NCBI GenBank assembly: GCA_904398655.1
Contig: CAJFPF010000011.1
Coordinates: 1-64,000, forward strand
Origin: an uncultured Anaerotruncus sp.
GTDB taxonomy: Bacteria > Bacillota > Clostridia > Oscillospirales > Ruminococcaceae
Length of the DNA stretch: 64,000 nt
Direction of reading: 5' to 3'
The stretch's first letter is position 1; every line of letters starts with the position of its first letter. A program made the translations under genes and the position numbers. The notes beneath the pieces were generated by a model. That model ran no database searches. It saw only the letters and a list, made by a program, of their open reading frames with translations, and was not told the origin of the DNA. This document shows positions 15,943 through 25,784 of this stretch, in pieces.

Positions 15943-17358
15943 TTATAGGATATTGTCCAGAGCAATCAGCGCTAAAATACAGGCCTTCAGGCAGTAGCGG
16001 AGAACTTGGATGGAGATGCACTCATCCGGTTGGTGGCCATGGCCTTTCCCGTCGGGGAAGGGGACGGGCATATCCTTGATGCCAGGTCCAAAACCGACAG
16101 CGTTGGGGAGATGCCGGGCATAGGTACCACCGCCAGTGGTGTAAGGCTCTAAATGACGGCCCAGCACATGGTCGGAAATTTCGCAGAGCAAGGGAATTGC
16201 CGGATGATCCTTCGGGACATAGGCAGGAGGATCGTCTCCAAAATCTTCCAGCTGATAGCCCTTGGACTCCAGATAGGCGCGTAGGGAGGTCTTCACCTGT
16301 TCCCCCTGGACGGTAACCGGATAACGGGTATCGAACCGTACCCGCAGGCAACCATCCTCCAGACGGACCACAGACCCCACACAGGTGAGCCGGCCGGAAG
16401 CTTCGTCTTGGAAGGGGATTCCGGTCGTCTCTCCGTAGTAATTGGAGGTGAAATGAGCAAGGCCCTCCACAGCACCTCTACAGCTGCCGGTGAGCAGCCC
16501 ACTGCGGGCCAGGGCATCTGCCAACAGATGAACTGCGTTACAAGAACCCTCCGGGAAAGCCGCATGGCGGGAAAGACCGTGGGCAGTCACTTTCAGCCCC
16601 TCTGCGGTCTCCTCCAGATCGATCCCTTCCTCACAGAAGGGGCGCATCTGGGCAGCAGAAATCCCGGATATGACCGCCTGAGCCAGGTCCGGCACAACAT
16701 TCACCACTTGGCCGGCGGTGAAGCTGAGCAGATTGCCCTGAGCCGGGGCGGCAGCTGTGAACCGGAAGATCCCCTTTTCCCCAAAACAGACGGGGAAATC
16801 GTTATCGGGAACCAAGGAAAAATCCGGAATCGGGCCGTGTTCACAGAAATATTGAATATCGGCCATGCCGGTCTCTTCACTACAGCCAAAGTAGAGAAGC
16901 ACATCATTTTGCAGCGGGATTTTTTCCTCTTGGAAGAACCGCAGGGCATAGAAGGCCGCCATTGCGGGCCCTTTGTTGTCCCCTACGCCCCGCCCCACCA
17001 GGAAATCGCCCTGTTGGGTGCAGTTCCAGGGACCATAGGTCCATTTGGAGGTATCTCCCACCGGTACCACATCCAGATGGGAGAATAGGCCGATCAATTT
17101 TCGCTTCTCGCCCTGCCCCTGCATCCGGCAGGAGCCACAGTAGTAGTCATAGTTCTCAGTAAGAAAACCATGCTTTTCCGAGAGCTCCAGTGCATGGTCC
17201 AATACATTGGCACATCCCTCTCCAAAGGGGTGTTGCCCCTCCTGCGCCTGAGAGACGCTGGGGATGGCCACCAACTGACGCAAGTCCTCGAGCATCTGAT
17301 CCTGATGGGCGTCCATCCATTGATCAATTTTCTCCTCAAAGCAAGCATCCCATTTCAC
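15943..17358 (-). CDS. M20 family dipeptidase (PepV-like)
   Basis: 471 residues, the size of PepV/CPG2-type dizinc dipeptidases. Metal and catalytic signatures are GLFSHLDVVPVGD (His and first Asp), GRGVGDNKGP (bridging Asp), GCSEETG (general-base Glu and metal Glu) and a C-terminal GHGHQPDE. The chosen start is GTG 17358, with AAGGAG ten bases upstream; it lies one base past the stop of the ATPase gene, so translation is coupled. The longer frame (to 17457) runs inside the ATPase gene. It would hydrolyse dipeptides brought in by the adjacent ABC transporter. Confidence 0.85.
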   Translation of the reverse strand: MKWDACFEEKIDQWMDAHQDQMLEDLRQLVAIPSVSQAQEGQHPFGEGCANVLDHALELSEKHGFLTENYDYYCGSCRMQGQGEKRKLIGLFSHLDVVPVGDTSKWTYGPWNCTQQGDFLVGRGVGDNKGPAMAAFYALRFFQEEKIPLQNDVLLYFGCSEETGMADIQYFCEHGPIPDFSLVPDNDFPVCFGEKGIFRFTAAAPAQGNLLSFTAGQVVNVVPDLAQAVISGISAAQMRPFCEEGIDLEETAEGLKVTAHGLSRHAAFPEGSCNAVHLLADALARSGLLTGSCRGAVEGLAHFTSNYYGETTGIPFQDEASGRLTCVGSVVRLEDGCLRVRFDTRYPVTVQGEQVKTSLRAYLESKGYQLEDFGDDPPAYVPKDHPAIPLLCEISDHVLGRHLEPYTTGGGTYARHLPNAVGFGPGIKDMPVPFPDGKGHGHQPDECISIQVLRYCLKACILALIALDNIL

Positions 17359-17359
17359 A

Positions 17360-18343
17360 TCAGTCACTCTCCTTGTCATAGAGATGGCAGGCAACAAAAT
17401 GACCAGGGGCCTCCTCCCGAAGCGGCGGGCGGCACTGTTTGCACTGCTCTGTGGCATAGCGGCAACGGGTGTGGAAGTGGCAGCCAGCGGGAGGATTCAA
17501 TGGACTGGGGACATCCCCTTCCAAAATGATCCGCTTGGTGGTCACATCCACATCTGGGATGGGGATGGCGGAGAGCAGCGCCTGGGTGTAGGGGTGCAGG
17601 GGATGGGCATAGAACTCCTCCTTTTCCGCAATCTCTACCACCCGCCCCAAATACATCACCGCAACCCGGTCACTGACATATTTGACCACGCTTAGGTCGT
17701 GGGAGATGAACATATAGGTGAGGTTTTTATGGGCCTGCAGTTCCTTAATCAGGTTGAGCACCTGGGAACGGACCGACACATCCAGGGCGGAAACCGGCTC
17801 GTCACAGACTACGAACTCCGGGTTGAGCACCAGTGCCCGGGCGATAACAATTCGCTGACGCTGGCCGCCGGAAAACTCGTGGGGATACCGGTTCATCTGG
17901 CTCTCCTGCATTCCCACCAGCTTCATGATTTCCGCTACCATTTCGGTGCGTTCTGACATGCTGCCGATCCCGAAGGCGTCCAGGGGAGCACGGATCAGCT
18001 CCAGCACTGTCATGCGGGGGTTCAGCGAGGCATAAGGGTCCTGGAAGATCAGCTGCATTTTTTTCCGCATGTTGCGCATCTCTTCCTTATTATAGCCCAG
18101 GATGTTCTCCCCATGATAGAGGACTTCACCGGAAGTTGGTTCAATCAGCCGCAAAATGGTACGCCCCAGAGTGGATTTCCCACAGCCGGACTCTCCCACA
18201 ATGCCTAGGGTCTCTCCTTTGTGGATGGTCAGATCCACCCCATCCACCGCTTGCACCTTTTTGAGCGGTTTCCCGGTAAATGTTTTGGCAGTGACAAACT
18301 GTTTGCTCAGGCCATTGACCTGTACCAGTGTCTCATTCAGCAT
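17360..18343 (-). CDS. Oligopeptide/dipeptide ABC transporter ATP-binding protein (DppF/OppF type)
   Basis: 327 residues with Walker [10 protein letters not shown], signature FSGGQRQR, Walker [11 protein letters not shown] and the His switch ISHD. The C-terminal extension ends with a cysteine-rich segment ([14 protein letters not shown]) typical of Opp/Dpp ATPases, some of which bind an iron-sulfur cluster there. It pairs with the DppD-type ATPase gene that overlaps its start by 11 bases. ATG 18343 has AAGGAG nine bases upstream. Confidence 0.93.
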   Translation of the reverse strand: MLNETLVQVNGLSKQFVTAKTFTGKPLKKVQAVDGVDLTIHKGETLGIVGESGCGKSTLGRTILRLIEPTSGEVLYHGENILGYNKEEMRNMRKKMQLIFQDPYASLNPRMTVLELIRAPLDAFGIGSMSERTEMVAEIMKLVGMQESQMNRYPHEFSGGQRQRIVIARALVLNPEFVVCDEPVSALDVSVRSQVLNLIKELQAHKNLTYMFISHDLSVVKYVSDRVAVMYLGRVVEIAEKEEFYAHPLHPYTQALLSAIPIPDVDVTTKRIILEGDVPSPLNPPAGCHFHTRCRYATEQCKQCRPPLREEAPGHFVACHLYDKESD

Positions 18344-19328
18344 CCTGTCCAGCTCCTTCCGGCGCAAATTTCCAGCATCTCACCTTACGTCCGTCCACAT
18401 CAAACAGCTCAGGCTCCTTTTTGGAGCAGATCCCCATTGCTTCCGGGCACCGCTCACAGAAACGGCATCCAGCCGGCATATTGCTCAAATCCGGCACCGA
18501 GCCTTTGATGGTGTAGAGCAGGTCGTCACTGGATTGGTTTAAGCGGGGGATAGAAGCCAAAAGCCCTTTGGCGTAGGGATGCAATGGATTTTTAAAGATG
18601 CTGCGCACATCGGAGTACTCCATCTCCTTGCCGGCGTACATGACCATCACATTGTCGGCCATCTCCGCGACCACCCCCATGTCGTGGGTGATCAGCATGA
18701 TGGAGGTGTGCTCCTTCTCCTTGAGTTCCCGCATCAATTCCAGGATCTGAGCCTGAATGGTCACATCCAGAGCGGTGGTGGGTTCGTCAGCGATAAGCAG
18801 GGAGGCGTTGCAGCTCAAGGCCATTGCGATCATCACCCGCTGGCGCATACCGCCGGACAGTTGATGGGGATATTCTTTCATGCGCGCCTCTGGAGAGGGA
18901 ATCCCCACCTTGGCAAGCATCTGGACCGCCCGATCCCAAGCCTCTTTGTGAGGCACTTTTTCATGGGTGGTGATCGTCTCGGTCAGCTGTTTGCCAATGG
19001 TGAGCACCGGATTCAGGCCGGTCATGGAGTCCTGAAAGATCATGGCGATCTCATTGCCCCGGATCTGCCGCATCTGTTTTGGGGTCTTCTTCAAAAGATC
19101 CTCCCCTTTGAAGAGAATCTCCCCTCCCGCAATCCTGCCCGCGTTCTCCGGAATTAGACGAAGGATGGAGAGGGAGGTGACGCTTTTTCCGCATCCGGAC
19201 TCGCCCACAATACCCAGCGTTTCTCCATTGCGGATGGAGAAGGACACCTCGTCTACCGCGGTGACGGTGCCGTTCTTTCCACTAAACTGGGTCTTCAGCT
19301 TTTTGACTTCCAGCAGGTTTTCAGACAT
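18333..19328 (-). CDS. Oligopeptide/dipeptide ABC transporter ATP-binding protein (DppD/OppD type)
   Basis: 331 residues with Walker [10 protein letters not shown], signature LSGGMRQR, Walker [11 protein letters not shown] and switch ITHD. The C-terminal Cys-rich tail ([14 protein letters not shown]) is characteristic of the peptide/nickel ABC family. It forms the ATPase heterodimer with the next gene. ATG 19328 has GAGGGAG 5 bases upstream. The gene is separated from the binding-protein gene by two GC-rich hairpins, which may lower its expression relative to the binding protein. Confidence 0.93.
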   Translation of the reverse strand: MSENLLEVKKLKTQFSGKNGTVTAVDEVSFSIRNGETLGIVGESGCGKSVTSLSILRLIPENAGRIAGGEILFKGEDLLKKTPKQMRQIRGNEIAMIFQDSMTGLNPVLTIGKQLTETITTHEKVPHKEAWDRAVQMLAKVGIPSPEARMKEYPHQLSGGMRQRVMIAMALSCNASLLIADEPTTALDVTIQAQILELMRELKEKEHTSIMLITHDMGVVAEMADNVMVMYAGKEMEYSDVRSIFKNPLHPYAKGLLASIPRLNQSSDDLLYTIKGSVPDLSNMPAGCRFCERCPEAMGICSKKEPELFDVDGRKVRCWKFAPEGAGQDAE

Positions 19329-19368
19329 GTTGGCTCCCTCGTTTCTTTCTATGGTGATAGCTGCCACG

Positions 19369-19457
19369 GGCTCGGGCGCTCTTTTTTCGGGCCGGGGAAC
19401 CCCCGGCCGGGAAAAAGAAGGCCCGAGCCGGCCTCCGCCGTTGCGGCAGAGGCCGGC
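19369..19457 (-). terminator. Two GC-rich hairpins between binding-protein and ATPase genes
   Basis: GGCTCGGGC (19369-19377) pairs with 19421-19429 around an inner GGCCGGGG/CCCCGGCC hairpin (19390-19408). A second hairpin pairs GCCGGCCTC (19427-19435) with 19449-19457. The two share bases 19427-19429 and may be alternative folds. Neither is followed by a clean T-tract, so partial termination or 3'-end protection of the binding-protein mRNA is likely. Confidence 0.55.
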
Positions 19458-19479
19458 GACCTTCCTGGGAAGAAGGGGG

Positions 19480-21138
19480 TTAGGCCACCTTCCACTCCCA
19501 AACGTTTTTGTTGATGTTGTAATCGGTGGTGCTGGCGGGGATGTTGCTCAGGCGGTTGTTATAAGCGAACAGGGTATTGGTGAAGTAGAGGAACGCCATG
19601 GGCATCTGATCCTTCAACAGCATCTGATACTCATCGTAGATGGGCTTACGGGCCTCAAAGGTGACCTCTTTGGCGCCGGACTCACCCACCTGGCCGATGG
19701 TAGGATCGGTGAGCTGAGTGAAGTTGTTCATGTAACCCACCGTGACGTTAGGCACAGACTCGGAGGGGTCGACTGAACCGGCGGACCCGATGAAGCACAG
19801 GTCATAGTTGCCTTCCCGAGCCATATTCAGCAGGGTGGGGAAGTCCAATGTCTGAATGCGGGTCTTGACGCCAATTTTGGCCAGGTCCTGTTGGATGAGT
19901 ACAGCAGACTTCTCGCGGACCTCATTGCCGGTGGAAACCAGCATCTCCAGTTCCCGGTTGGGGTCCCAGCCAGCCTCTTCCAGCATCTGAGCAGCGCGGT
20001 CAGGATCATACTCGATGGGCAGCAGGTCCTGGTTGAAGTACTGATGGTCCTCGGGCAGGGGTCCGATAGCCGGACGGGCCTCTCCCATCATCAGCTGGTC
20101 CACCAGCACATCGCGGTTGATGGCCAGGCTGAAGGCCTGCCGGACTTCCTGGCTCAGATAATCGCGGGAGGTGTTCATCGCCATGTACTGATAGGCGAAG
20201 GTGGGGATCGATTCGGTCACCAGGTTCTCCTGGGCCTGAGCGTTCTCCCAATCCTGGAAGGGGATCTGGGTGTTGCCGCTGAGGATATCAATCTCACCGC
20301 TGATCAGGCCGGCCAGCAGGTTGGAGGACTGGACCTTCCGGAACACCAGACGGTCAAAGTCGGGGGCACCCAGGTAGTAGTCCTTGTTGGCGGTGAATTC
20401 CACCCGTTCGCCAGAGATGGTGGAATCAAAGATGCAGGGGCCGGAGCCGACCGGATTCTGCCAGAACGCATCGGTGGCCAGGTCTGCGTCAGAGATACCG
20501 GAGAGCAGGTGCTTGGGGATGATGAAGAAGTCCCGGTTGACCATGGCATAGATGATGGCAGGATCCATGGGAGTTTTCAGGGTGAACTCTACCGTATGGT
20601 CGTCCAGAGCAGTGACCTGGATGCCATCGGGGGACAGCTCCATACCAGAGTCATCGGTGCCGCCAAAATACTGCATCCGGATCCGGCGGGGGTAGGTGAA
20701 ATCGGCAGAAGAGGCCACCTGGGCGCTGTAGACCACGTCCTCAGCGGTGACAGGCTCTCCGTCATGCCATTTGGCGTTGGGGTTCAGGTGGTAGGTGATC
20801 TTGTCGCTGGTCTCGTTGATCTCCCAGCTCTCCGCCAGACGGGGCTCAAAGGTACCGTCGGTGTTGATGACCATCAACCGGTCGAACATCAACTCAATGA
20901 CGCTGTCCGCGCCGGCATTGGTGGTATTCATGGGCATAAAGGTGTCCCAGTCGCCGGTCTGAGCGATGGTGACGATCTTCTCGCTCGAGTTGGACCCGGT
21001 AGAGGCGGTCCCAGCGGTGGAAGCGGTGCCCTCCGCCGTGGAAGCAGTGGAGGAGCCTCCGGAGCTTCCGCCACAGGCGGAGAACAGCAGCATTGCGGCC
21101 AGTGCAGCGGACATGGCCCTTAGAACTCTGCGATTCAT
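19480..21138 (-). CDS. Family 5 extracellular solute-binding lipoprotein (peptide ABC transporter)
   Basis: 552 residues. It has a lipoprotein signal peptide with lipobox LLFSAC (Cys22), a Gly/Ser/Thr-rich linker (about 23-55), and a mature domain of the DppA/OppA family. Canonical pieces include YHLNPNAKWHDGEPVTAEDV and NTTNAGADSVIELMFDRLMV. It captures peptides outside the membrane for the two permeases encoded upstream. ATG 21138 has GGAGG 8 bases upstream. Family 5 proteins also bind nickel, heme or oligosaccharides; the peptidase in the operon favours peptides. Confidence 0.93.
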   Translation of the reverse strand: MNRRVLRAMSAALAAMLLFSACGGSSGGSSTASTAEGTASTAGTASTGSNSSEKIVTIAQTGDWDTFMPMNTTNAGADSVIELMFDRLMVINTDGTFEPRLAESWEINETSDKITYHLNPNAKWHDGEPVTAEDVVYSAQVASSADFTYPRRIRMQYFGGTDDSGMELSPDGIQVTALDDHTVEFTLKTPMDPAIIYAMVNRDFFIIPKHLLSGISDADLATDAFWQNPVGSGPCIFDSTISGERVEFTANKDYYLGAPDFDRLVFRKVQSSNLLAGLISGEIDILSGNTQIPFQDWENAQAQENLVTESIPTFAYQYMAMNTSRDYLSQEVRQAFSLAINRDVLVDQLMMGEARPAIGPLPEDHQYFNQDLLPIEYDPDRAAQMLEEAGWDPNRELEMLVSTGNEVREKSAVLIQQDLAKIGVKTRIQTLDFPTLLNMAREGNYDLCFIGSAGSVDPSESVPNVTVGYMNNFTQLTDPTIGQVGESGAKEVTFEARKPIYDEYQMLLKDQMPMAFLYFTNTLFAYNNRLSNIPASTTDYNINKNVWEWKVA

Positions 21139-21195
21139 GTTGATAACCTCCAGATTTTCAAATATTGATAATCCCACGCGGGATTGGATAACAAG

Positions 21196-22068
21196 TTACT
21201 TTTTGACCTTGAGCTTGGAATCCAGGGCGTCCCGGATGCCGTCGCCCACAAAGTTGATACTGCAGACGGTGAGCACCAGCAGGATGCCTGGCGGCACCCA
21301 CAGCCAAGGCCGCGAGGAGAGCACGGTGATGGATTGGGCTGCGTAGAGGATATTTCCCCAGGAGGCCTGGGGTGGCTGGACACCCATGCCCAAAAAGCTC
21401 AATGCGGACTCTTGGATGATGGCCTGAGCGGTGCGGAAGGTGAAGTTGATCAAGATGGGCGCAAAGGCGTTGGGGATGATATATTTAAATAGAAGGGGGA
21501 GATCCTTGGTACCCACCGCCTTGGCAGATTCCACATACTCCTTTTCCCGGATGGAGAGCACATTACCATAGATCAACTTGGCAAAGTCGGTCCATCCCAA
21601 CACGCCAATCACCAATGTGACCGTCCAAACGGAGGGGCCGATCACTGAAACCAGCACTAGAATCAGAATCATGGAGGGGAAGGACATGAAGATGTCCGCG
21701 CACCGCATGATGATGGTTTCCCAGATCCCCTTGTAGTAGCCAGCCAACAGGCCCAGAGGTACACCAATACATAGGCTGATGGTGGCGGAGAGGATACCCA
21801 CCAATAGGGAGACACGACCGCCGTAGATCAGCCGGGCGAATACATCCCGTCCGGTGTCGTCGGTGCCCAGAATGTGCGCTCCTCCAGGAGGGGCGCTGAA
21901 GGCCAATACATCGGAGGTGTAGGGGTCCAGCTGCATGACAATGGGCAGGATCACCACTACCAGCACCTCTAGCAGGATGATGCACAGGCCAATCATGGCC
22001 AATTTGTGGGACGAGAATTTTTTGAGTACGTCCCGATAATAGGAATCTTTTTTGGTTGTCTCTTTCAT
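21196..22068 (-). CDS. Peptide ABC transporter permease (DppC type)
   Basis: 290 residues with about six membrane helices. An N-terminal cytoplasmic stretch precedes the first helix (about 28-48). The EAA loop is EYVESAKAVGTKDLPLLFKY, and GTDDTGRDVFARLIYGGRVS is the DppC/OppC signature. It forms the translocation pore with the DppB-type protein encoded upstream. ATG 22068 is chosen because AAAGGAGG sits 6 bases before it; the ATG at 22074 overlaps the ribosome site. Confidence 0.93.
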   Translation of the reverse strand: MKETTKKDSYYRDVLKKFSSHKLAMIGLCIILLEVLVVVILPIVMQLDPYTSDVLAFSAPPGGAHILGTDDTGRDVFARLIYGGRVSLLVGILSATISLCIGVPLGLLAGYYKGIWETIIMRCADIFMSFPSMILILVLVSVIGPSVWTVTLVIGVLGWTDFAKLIYGNVLSIREKEYVESAKAVGTKDLPLLFKYIIPNAFAPILINFTFRTAQAIIQESALSFLGMGVQPPQASWGNILYAAQSITVLSSRPWLWVPPGILLVLTVCSINFVGDGIRDALDSKLKVKK

Positions 22069-22080
22069 ATCCATCCTCCT

Positions 22081-23034
22081 TTAGCGGCTCTGGCGGATCT
22101 TGGGGTCGAGAACGCCGTAGAGGATATCGGTGACCACGTTCCCCAGTAGTACAGCAATCGCAATGACAACAGTGATCCCCATAATGGTGGGATAATCACG
22201 GGAGTTGATCGACTGTACCATCAAGCTGCCCAGCCCCGGCCAACCAAATACCTGCTCGGCCACCACTGCGCCGCCGAATAGGAAGGGAATCATCGTGGAG
22301 AGCACAGTCACCACAGGGATCAAAGCATTGCGAAGAGCATGCCCCATCACCACGATAAACTCCCCCAAACCTTTCGCCCGGGCAGTGCGGATATAGTCCT
22401 CCTGGAATACCTCCATCATGCTGCCGCGGGTCTGTCGGAGCAGGCTGCCGATATTAAAGATGGCCAACACCAAACAGGGCATGATGATGTGGGTAAATAG
22501 GGAGGAAAGACTGTGGGAGCCGGAGTCATACATGCCACCCATAGGCAGCACCTGAAGTTTGACGGCAAAGATGTAGATGAATACCAGCCCGGTGAAGAAA
22601 GTAGGGGTGGAAGCCCCAATGAAAGAGAGGCCGGAGGAGATGTAGTCCCAAGCGGAATAGGGCTTGTAGGCGGACATGATTCCCAGAGGGACCGCCACCA
22701 AAATTGCGACGATGGTGGAGGCAAAGGTGAGAATCAAGGTGGGTCCCAGCCGCTCCATCACCATTCCCCAGACCGCTTGTCCGGTGCGATAAGAGGTCCC
22801 AAGATTTCCCTGCAGCAGAGCGCCCAGCCATTTGAGATATTGGACGATCACCGGCTGGTCCAACCCAAGCTGGTGGCGCATGGCCTCCATGTCCTCCACT
22901 GTGGCCATGGGATCGGCCAACAACAGCTCCAGAGGGCTGCCAGGAGCCATGGAGGAGATCACATACACTAGGATTGTGATGCCGAAGAAGGTGGGTATGG
23001 CTATGAGAAGCCGTTTTAGGATGTATTTGCTCAT
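22081..23034 (-). CDS. Peptide ABC transporter permease (DppB type)
   Basis: 317 residues, six predicted helices, beginning MSKYILKRLLIAIPTFFGIT as in DppB/OppB. It also has the EAA loop DYIRTARAKGLGEFIVVMGH and the segment AEQVFGWPGLGSLMVQSI. It is the first gene of the operon and is read from the consensus promoter at 23131-23159, with a 5' leader of roughly 90 bases. The ribosome site GGAGGT lies about ten bases before the ATG. Confidence 0.93.
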   Translation of the reverse strand: MSKYILKRLLIAIPTFFGITILVYVISSMAPGSPLELLLADPMATVEDMEAMRHQLGLDQPVIVQYLKWLGALLQGNLGTSYRTGQAVWGMVMERLGPTLILTFASTIVAILVAVPLGIMSAYKPYSAWDYISSGLSFIGASTPTFFTGLVFIYIFAVKLQVLPMGGMYDSGSHSLSSLFTHIIMPCLVLAIFNIGSLLRQTRGSMMEVFQEDYIRTARAKGLGEFIVVMGHALRNALIPVVTVLSTMIPFLFGGAVVAEQVFGWPGLGSLMVQSINSRDYPTIMGITVVIAIAVLLGNVVTDILYGVLDPKIRQSR

Positions 23035-23130
23035 GCGTCCATCGACCTCCGTGTCTGTTTTGCATCCCTGGAACGGGATGAATGGGACCAGCGGCGCTTT
23101 CGCCGGAGGAGTTTTAAAATATTCTTACTG

Positions 23131-23159
23131 ATATTATCACTGGTGTATTAAAATGTCAA
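23131..23159 (-). promoter_or_regulatory. Consensus promoter of the peptide ABC operon
   Basis: On the minus strand TTGACA (23159-23154) and TAATAT (23136-23131) are 17 bases apart. The -35 element is perfect. It lies about 97 bases upstream of the first permease start. Confidence 0.75.
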
Positions 23160-23339
23160 CAGCGGATGAAGAAAGTGTGAACATTACATTCTATTTTTGG
23201 ATTCCTGACCAAATAGAGCACAGTGAATTTGAAAGAAGTTACCAAAGCCGGTTTTGGCCGGCCCAACAGGGCGGCTGGTGAATAACCCCAGATTTTTTAT
23301 GGAGGTTTCGTTCAGGATTCCTAAATTTGGAATGGCGGC

Positions 23340-23369
23340 TTGCTTTTGTATCTCAGAAGCGCTTATAAT
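23340..23369 (+). promoter_or_regulatory. Candidate promoter for pepT
   Basis: TTGCTT (23340-23345) and TATAAT (23364-23369) with an 18-base spacer, 80 bases before the pepT start. The -10 is perfect and the -35 is weak. Confidence 0.5.
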
Positions 23370-23448
23370 ATGCCAAGAACCTTCGAGGCGGCTCTTCAGA
23401 GTGGTGGAGCTGCTCTTTCAGAATGGTCAGCGAAAGGATCTGAGTACA

Positions 23449-24687
23449 ATGCGTGCCTATGAACGTTTTCTGCACTATGTCTCCTATGATACCCAGTCGG
23501 ATAGCGCCTCCCAGTCAGTCCCCTCGACGTCAAAACAAAAGATCTTGGGAGCGGAACTTGTCCAAGAACTGCAGACACTGGGACTGTCTGATGCCCGGAT
23601 GGACGACAGCGGCTACGTCTACGCCACCCTGCCTGCCAGTGCTGGCTACGAGCAGGTGGACCCGGTGGCGCTGATTGCCCATATGGACACCGCAATGGAC
23701 ATGTCCGGCGCCGATATCAAGCCTCGGATTGTGAAAAACTATGATGGCGGAGATATTCTCTTAAACCAGAAGCTGGGGATTACCACCCGGGTCTCCGACT
23801 TCCCGGAGCTAAAGCGATATGTGGGGGAGGATCTGATCGTCACCGATGGGACCACTCTGTTGGGGGCGGATGACAAGGCCGGGATTGCGGAGATTATCAC
23901 CATGGCAGAGGAGCTTCTGGCCCACCCGGAGAAGCCTCATCCCCCAGTGAAATTGGTCTTCACCACCGACGAGGAGATTGGGCGTGGAGTGGACCATCTG
24001 GACCTGGAACAGGTGGGAGCCCGGCGGGGCTATACTGTTGACGGGGGCGCCGTGGGGGATCTAAAATATGAAAACTTTAATGCGGCCTCTGCGCAGGTGA
24101 CCATTCACGGGATCACTGCCCATACTGGCTATGCCAAGGGGATTTTGCGCAACGCGACCCTTCTGGCTATGGAGTTTCATGCCATGCTCCCCATATTTGA
24201 GAACCCTGCCTGTACAGAGAACCGGGAGGGGTTCTATCATCTGGACCGGTTGGAGGGGCGGACCGAACTGGCAGAGCTGCACTATATCATTCGGGATCAC
24301 GATATGGGAATTTTCCAGCGCCGTAAGCAGCTGATGGAACAGGCGGCAGCCTATCTCAATGAGAAGTATGGGAACGGCACTGTGGAACTGAAAATAGAGG
24401 ACTCTTATTATAATATGTATGAACAAATCCGCCCTCATTACAATCTGGTGGAGTATGCGGCCCAGGCTATGCGGATCTGCGGTGTAGAGCCGGTGAGCGA
24501 ACCCCCTATCCGGGGCGGAACCGACGGGAGCCGGTTGTCCTATATGGGGCTGCCCAGCCCTAACCTATGCACTGGTGGACATAACGGCCACGGGCGGCAT
24601 GAATTTGTTTCGATTCAGTCGATGGACAAGGTGGTAGAGATTCTGGTCGCATTGATGGGAATCTATGCCAATGAGGGCTCAAACTGA
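23449..24687 (+). CDS. pepT: Peptidase T (tripeptide aminopeptidase)
   Basis: 412 residues, the usual PepT length. M20B signatures are visible: AHMDTAMD (first metal His/Asp), LLGADDKAG (bridging Asp), TTDEEIGRG (catalytic and metal Glu), TVDGG, GGTDGSRLS and the late NGHGRHEFVS. PepT removes the N-terminal residue from tripeptides in the cytoplasm. AAAGGA sits before ATG 23449. It is transcribed divergently from the peptide transporter and forms a pair with the ribokinase gene, whose start lies 13 bases after its stop. Confidence 0.95.
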   Translation: MRAYERFLHYVSYDTQSDSASQSVPSTSKQKILGAELVQELQTLGLSDARMDDSGYVYATLPASAGYEQVDPVALIAHMDTAMDMSGADIKPRIVKNYDGGDILLNQKLGITTRVSDFPELKRYVGEDLIVTDGTTLLGADDKAGIAEIITMAEELLAHPEKPHPPVKLVFTTDEEIGRGVDHLDLEQVGARRGYTVDGGAVGDLKYENFNAASAQVTIHGITAHTGYAKGILRNATLLAMEFHAMLPIFENPACTENREGFYHLDRLEGRTELAELHYIIRDHDMGIFQRRKQLMEQAAAYLNEKYGNGTVELKIEDSYYNMYEQIRPHYNLVEYAAQAMRICGVEPVSEPPIRGGTDGSRLSYMGLPSPNLCTGGHNGHGRHEFVSIQSMDKVVEILVALMGIYANEGSN

Positions 24688-24700
24688 CAGGAGGAGAACC

Positions 24701-25597
24701 ATGCGTGTATTGAATTTTGGATCATTGAACATCGATTACACCTACTCCCTGGATCACATTGTGGCCCCGGGTGAGACGATTACCTCCCAACATCTGGAGG
24801 TATTCCCCGGTGGAAAAGGGCTCAACCAGTCGGTGGCTCTGGCCCGGGCAGGGGTCCCTGTCTGTCATGCCGGCCAGGTGGGAGAGGACGGCGGCATGCT
24901 CCTTCAGGTCTGCCAGGAGAGCGGGGTGGATACCAGCCGGATCCGGACGGTAGAAACCCGCACCGGTAACGCCATCATCCAGGTGAGCGCTAAGGGACAG
25001 AACAGCATCGTCCTTTACCCCGGGGCCAACCGGGAGCAGACCCAGGAGTATATCGACCAGGTGCTGGAGGAGTTTGGCCCGGGGGATCTGGTGCTGCTTC
25101 AAAATGAGATCAACCTAGTGGACTATATTATCCAAAGGGCTTCCCAACGGGGCATGACCATCGCTTTAAACCCTTCTCCTTTTGATGAACGGATGTTGGC
25201 CTGTGATTTGGGGCTGGTGGATCTGTTCTTGCTCAATGAGGTGGAGGGCGCACAGATTACCGGGCATCAGAATCCAGAGGAGATCTTGGAAGAGATGAAA
25301 ACCCGTTTCCCCAAGGCACAGGTGGTGCTGACGTTGGGAAAGGCGGGGGTCTGCTATCAGAGGGGAGAAATCCGCCTGCGTCATGGCATCTACCAGGTGC
25401 CGGTGGTGGATACCACTGCGGCGGGGGATACATTCACAGGCTTTTTCCTGGGGAGCTTGCTGCGGGGACAGCCGGTGGAGGAGGCGCTGCGCTTGGCCTC
25501 GGTGGCCTCGTCTCTGGCGGTTTCCCGGAAGGGAGCTTCCAGTTCCATCCCCACCTGGGAGGAGGTCCAGAGAGCTGACCTGACCTGCCAATCCTGA
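24701..25597 (+). CDS. Ribokinase-type PfkB family sugar kinase
   Basis: 298 residues of the PfkB family. N-terminal NFGSLNIDYTYSL and PGGKGLNQSVALARAG form the substrate lid and GG motif. C-terminal DTTAAGDTFTGFF contains the catalytic Asp and anion-hole residues. Length and motifs fit ribokinase, which phosphorylates ribose at O5. Other PfkB substrates such as nucleosides cannot be excluded because no transporter or lyase partner is adjacent. AGGAGG precedes ATG 24701, and a strong terminator follows. Confidence 0.85.
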   Translation: MRVLNFGSLNIDYTYSLDHIVAPGETITSQHLEVFPGGKGLNQSVALARAGVPVCHAGQVGEDGGMLLQVCQESGVDTSRIRTVETRTGNAIIQVSAKGQNSIVLYPGANREQTQEYIDQVLEEFGPGDLVLLQNEINLVDYIIQRASQRGMTIALNPSPFDERMLACDLGLVDLFLLNEVEGAQITGHQNPEEILEEMKTRFPKAQVVLTLGKAGVCYQRGEIRLRHGIYQVPVVDTTAAGDTFTGFFLGSLLRGQPVEEALRLASVASSLAVSRKGASSSIPTWEEVQRADLTCQS

Positions 25598-25606
25598 AAA
25601 GTTCCG

Positions 25607-25648
25607 AAAAAAAGACGCCTAACAGAGCTCTGCAGGCGTCTTTTTTTA
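25607..25648 (+). terminator. Rho-independent terminator after ribokinase
   Basis: AAAAAAAGACGCCT pairs with AGGCGTCTTTTTTT across a 13-base loop and ends in a run of seven T. Confidence 0.9.
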
Positions 25649-25784
25649 TCCACTTTGGGAATTCTAGGAGGGAAGGAAGGGGTTCACAAGCACTGGGAAA
25701 AAGAGTAAAATGGAAGGCATAGGGCCCAATGGCGCAGCCAATCGGGTTGTGTCGCCCCTCGACAGGAAGAAAGGAGTACCTCTA

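Larger units (their letters stand above)
23035..23448. other. Divergent control region between the peptide ABC operon and pepT
   Basis: Noncoding. It holds the minus-strand operon promoter (23131-23159) and a plus-strand promoter candidate for pepT (23340-23369). The pepT frame is open upstream to 23254 but has no ribosome site there. I see no further motif. Confidence 0.6.
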
